Origin: an uncultured Oscillospiraceae bacterium
Lineage (GTDB): Bacteria > Bacillota > Clostridia > Oscillospirales > Oscillospiraceae
Assembly: GCA_947626845.1 (NCBI GenBank)
Contig: CANQTW010000025.1
Coordinates: forward strand, 1-38,184
Reading direction: 5' to 3'
Length of the DNA stretch: 38,184 bases
Shown: positions 38,152 through 38,184 of the stretch, one piece after another
Numbering within the stretch: the first letter of the stretch is position 1
How the letters are laid out: each line of letters begins with the position of its first letter
The notes under the pieces: generated by a model
Databases searched by the model: none
What the model was told of the DNA's origin: nothing
Seen by the model: the letters and a program-made list of their open reading frames with translations, nothing else
Position numbers and translations under genes: made by a program

Positions 38152-38184
38152 GTCCGTAAAGCCGCATAAAATCAGGGTTTTTTA

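Overview
The window looks like chromosome of a moderately GC-rich anaerobic Bacillota of the class Clostridia, probably an Oscillospiraceae-type gut bacterium. This is inferred from the rubrerythrin/PerR peroxide defence, strong AGGAGG ribosome sites, sigma-A type promoters, a SEC-C type SecA, long-form HPF, frequent GTG/TTG starts and genes for plant fructan and deoxysugar use. No rRNA gene or complete tRNA gene is present, so the taxon is only a guess.

Left end (1-2.3 kb): the edge of an integrated element. A DUF6809-type cargo gene sits between 38-bp direct repeats. The element ends at a tRNA-Thr(GGU) 3' half (905-950) followed by the tRNA's terminator, which is a typical attachment-site scar. 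Beyond it lie three tandem, diverged copies of a small acidic protein family that I cannot name.

2.4-9 kb: a polysaccharide deacetylase with a textbook promoter, a xylulokinase/DUF4867 operon, a decayed patch (IS3 OrfA start, DUF5107 start), and an operon of a TPR-like XRE regulator and an ABC exporter.

9-15.5 kb: an oxidative-stress cluster (perR, a rubredoxin-first rubrerythrin, a three-domain flavin reductase-rubredoxin-rubrerythrin fusion and an SDR), then a PP-loop tRNA thiolase-like protein with a methyltransferase, a lone class I fumarase alpha subunit, and hpf.

15.6-19.2 kb: an envelope-sensing cluster. It has a BlaI repressor and a BlaR1-like M56 protease whose sensor is a beta-sandwich rather than a penicillin-binding domain, a lipoprotein with an apparently related beta domain, and a divergent membrane-anchored XRE regulator. 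A 44-bp near-perfect palindrome carries the -35 boxes of the two divergent promoters.

19.2-25.4 kb: a secreted GH32 fructanase with a divergent LacI regulator, an AT-rich patch with a small membrane protein and a broken ParE toxin, and an L-fucose/L-arabinose isomerase-family enzyme.

25.4-38.2 kb: mostly core functions: an Mrp/NBP35 ATPase, murA, rlmH, a DUF2007-like protein, a phospho-sugar mutase, a trigger-factor-like foldase lipoprotein divergent from secA, pgeF, an ABC substrate-binding lipoprotein and cytidine deaminase. The secA leader holds three stacked inverted repeats. The window ends in a small leader-like ORF. A consensus sigma-A promoter at 25411-25439 points antisense into mrp with no gene in front of it.
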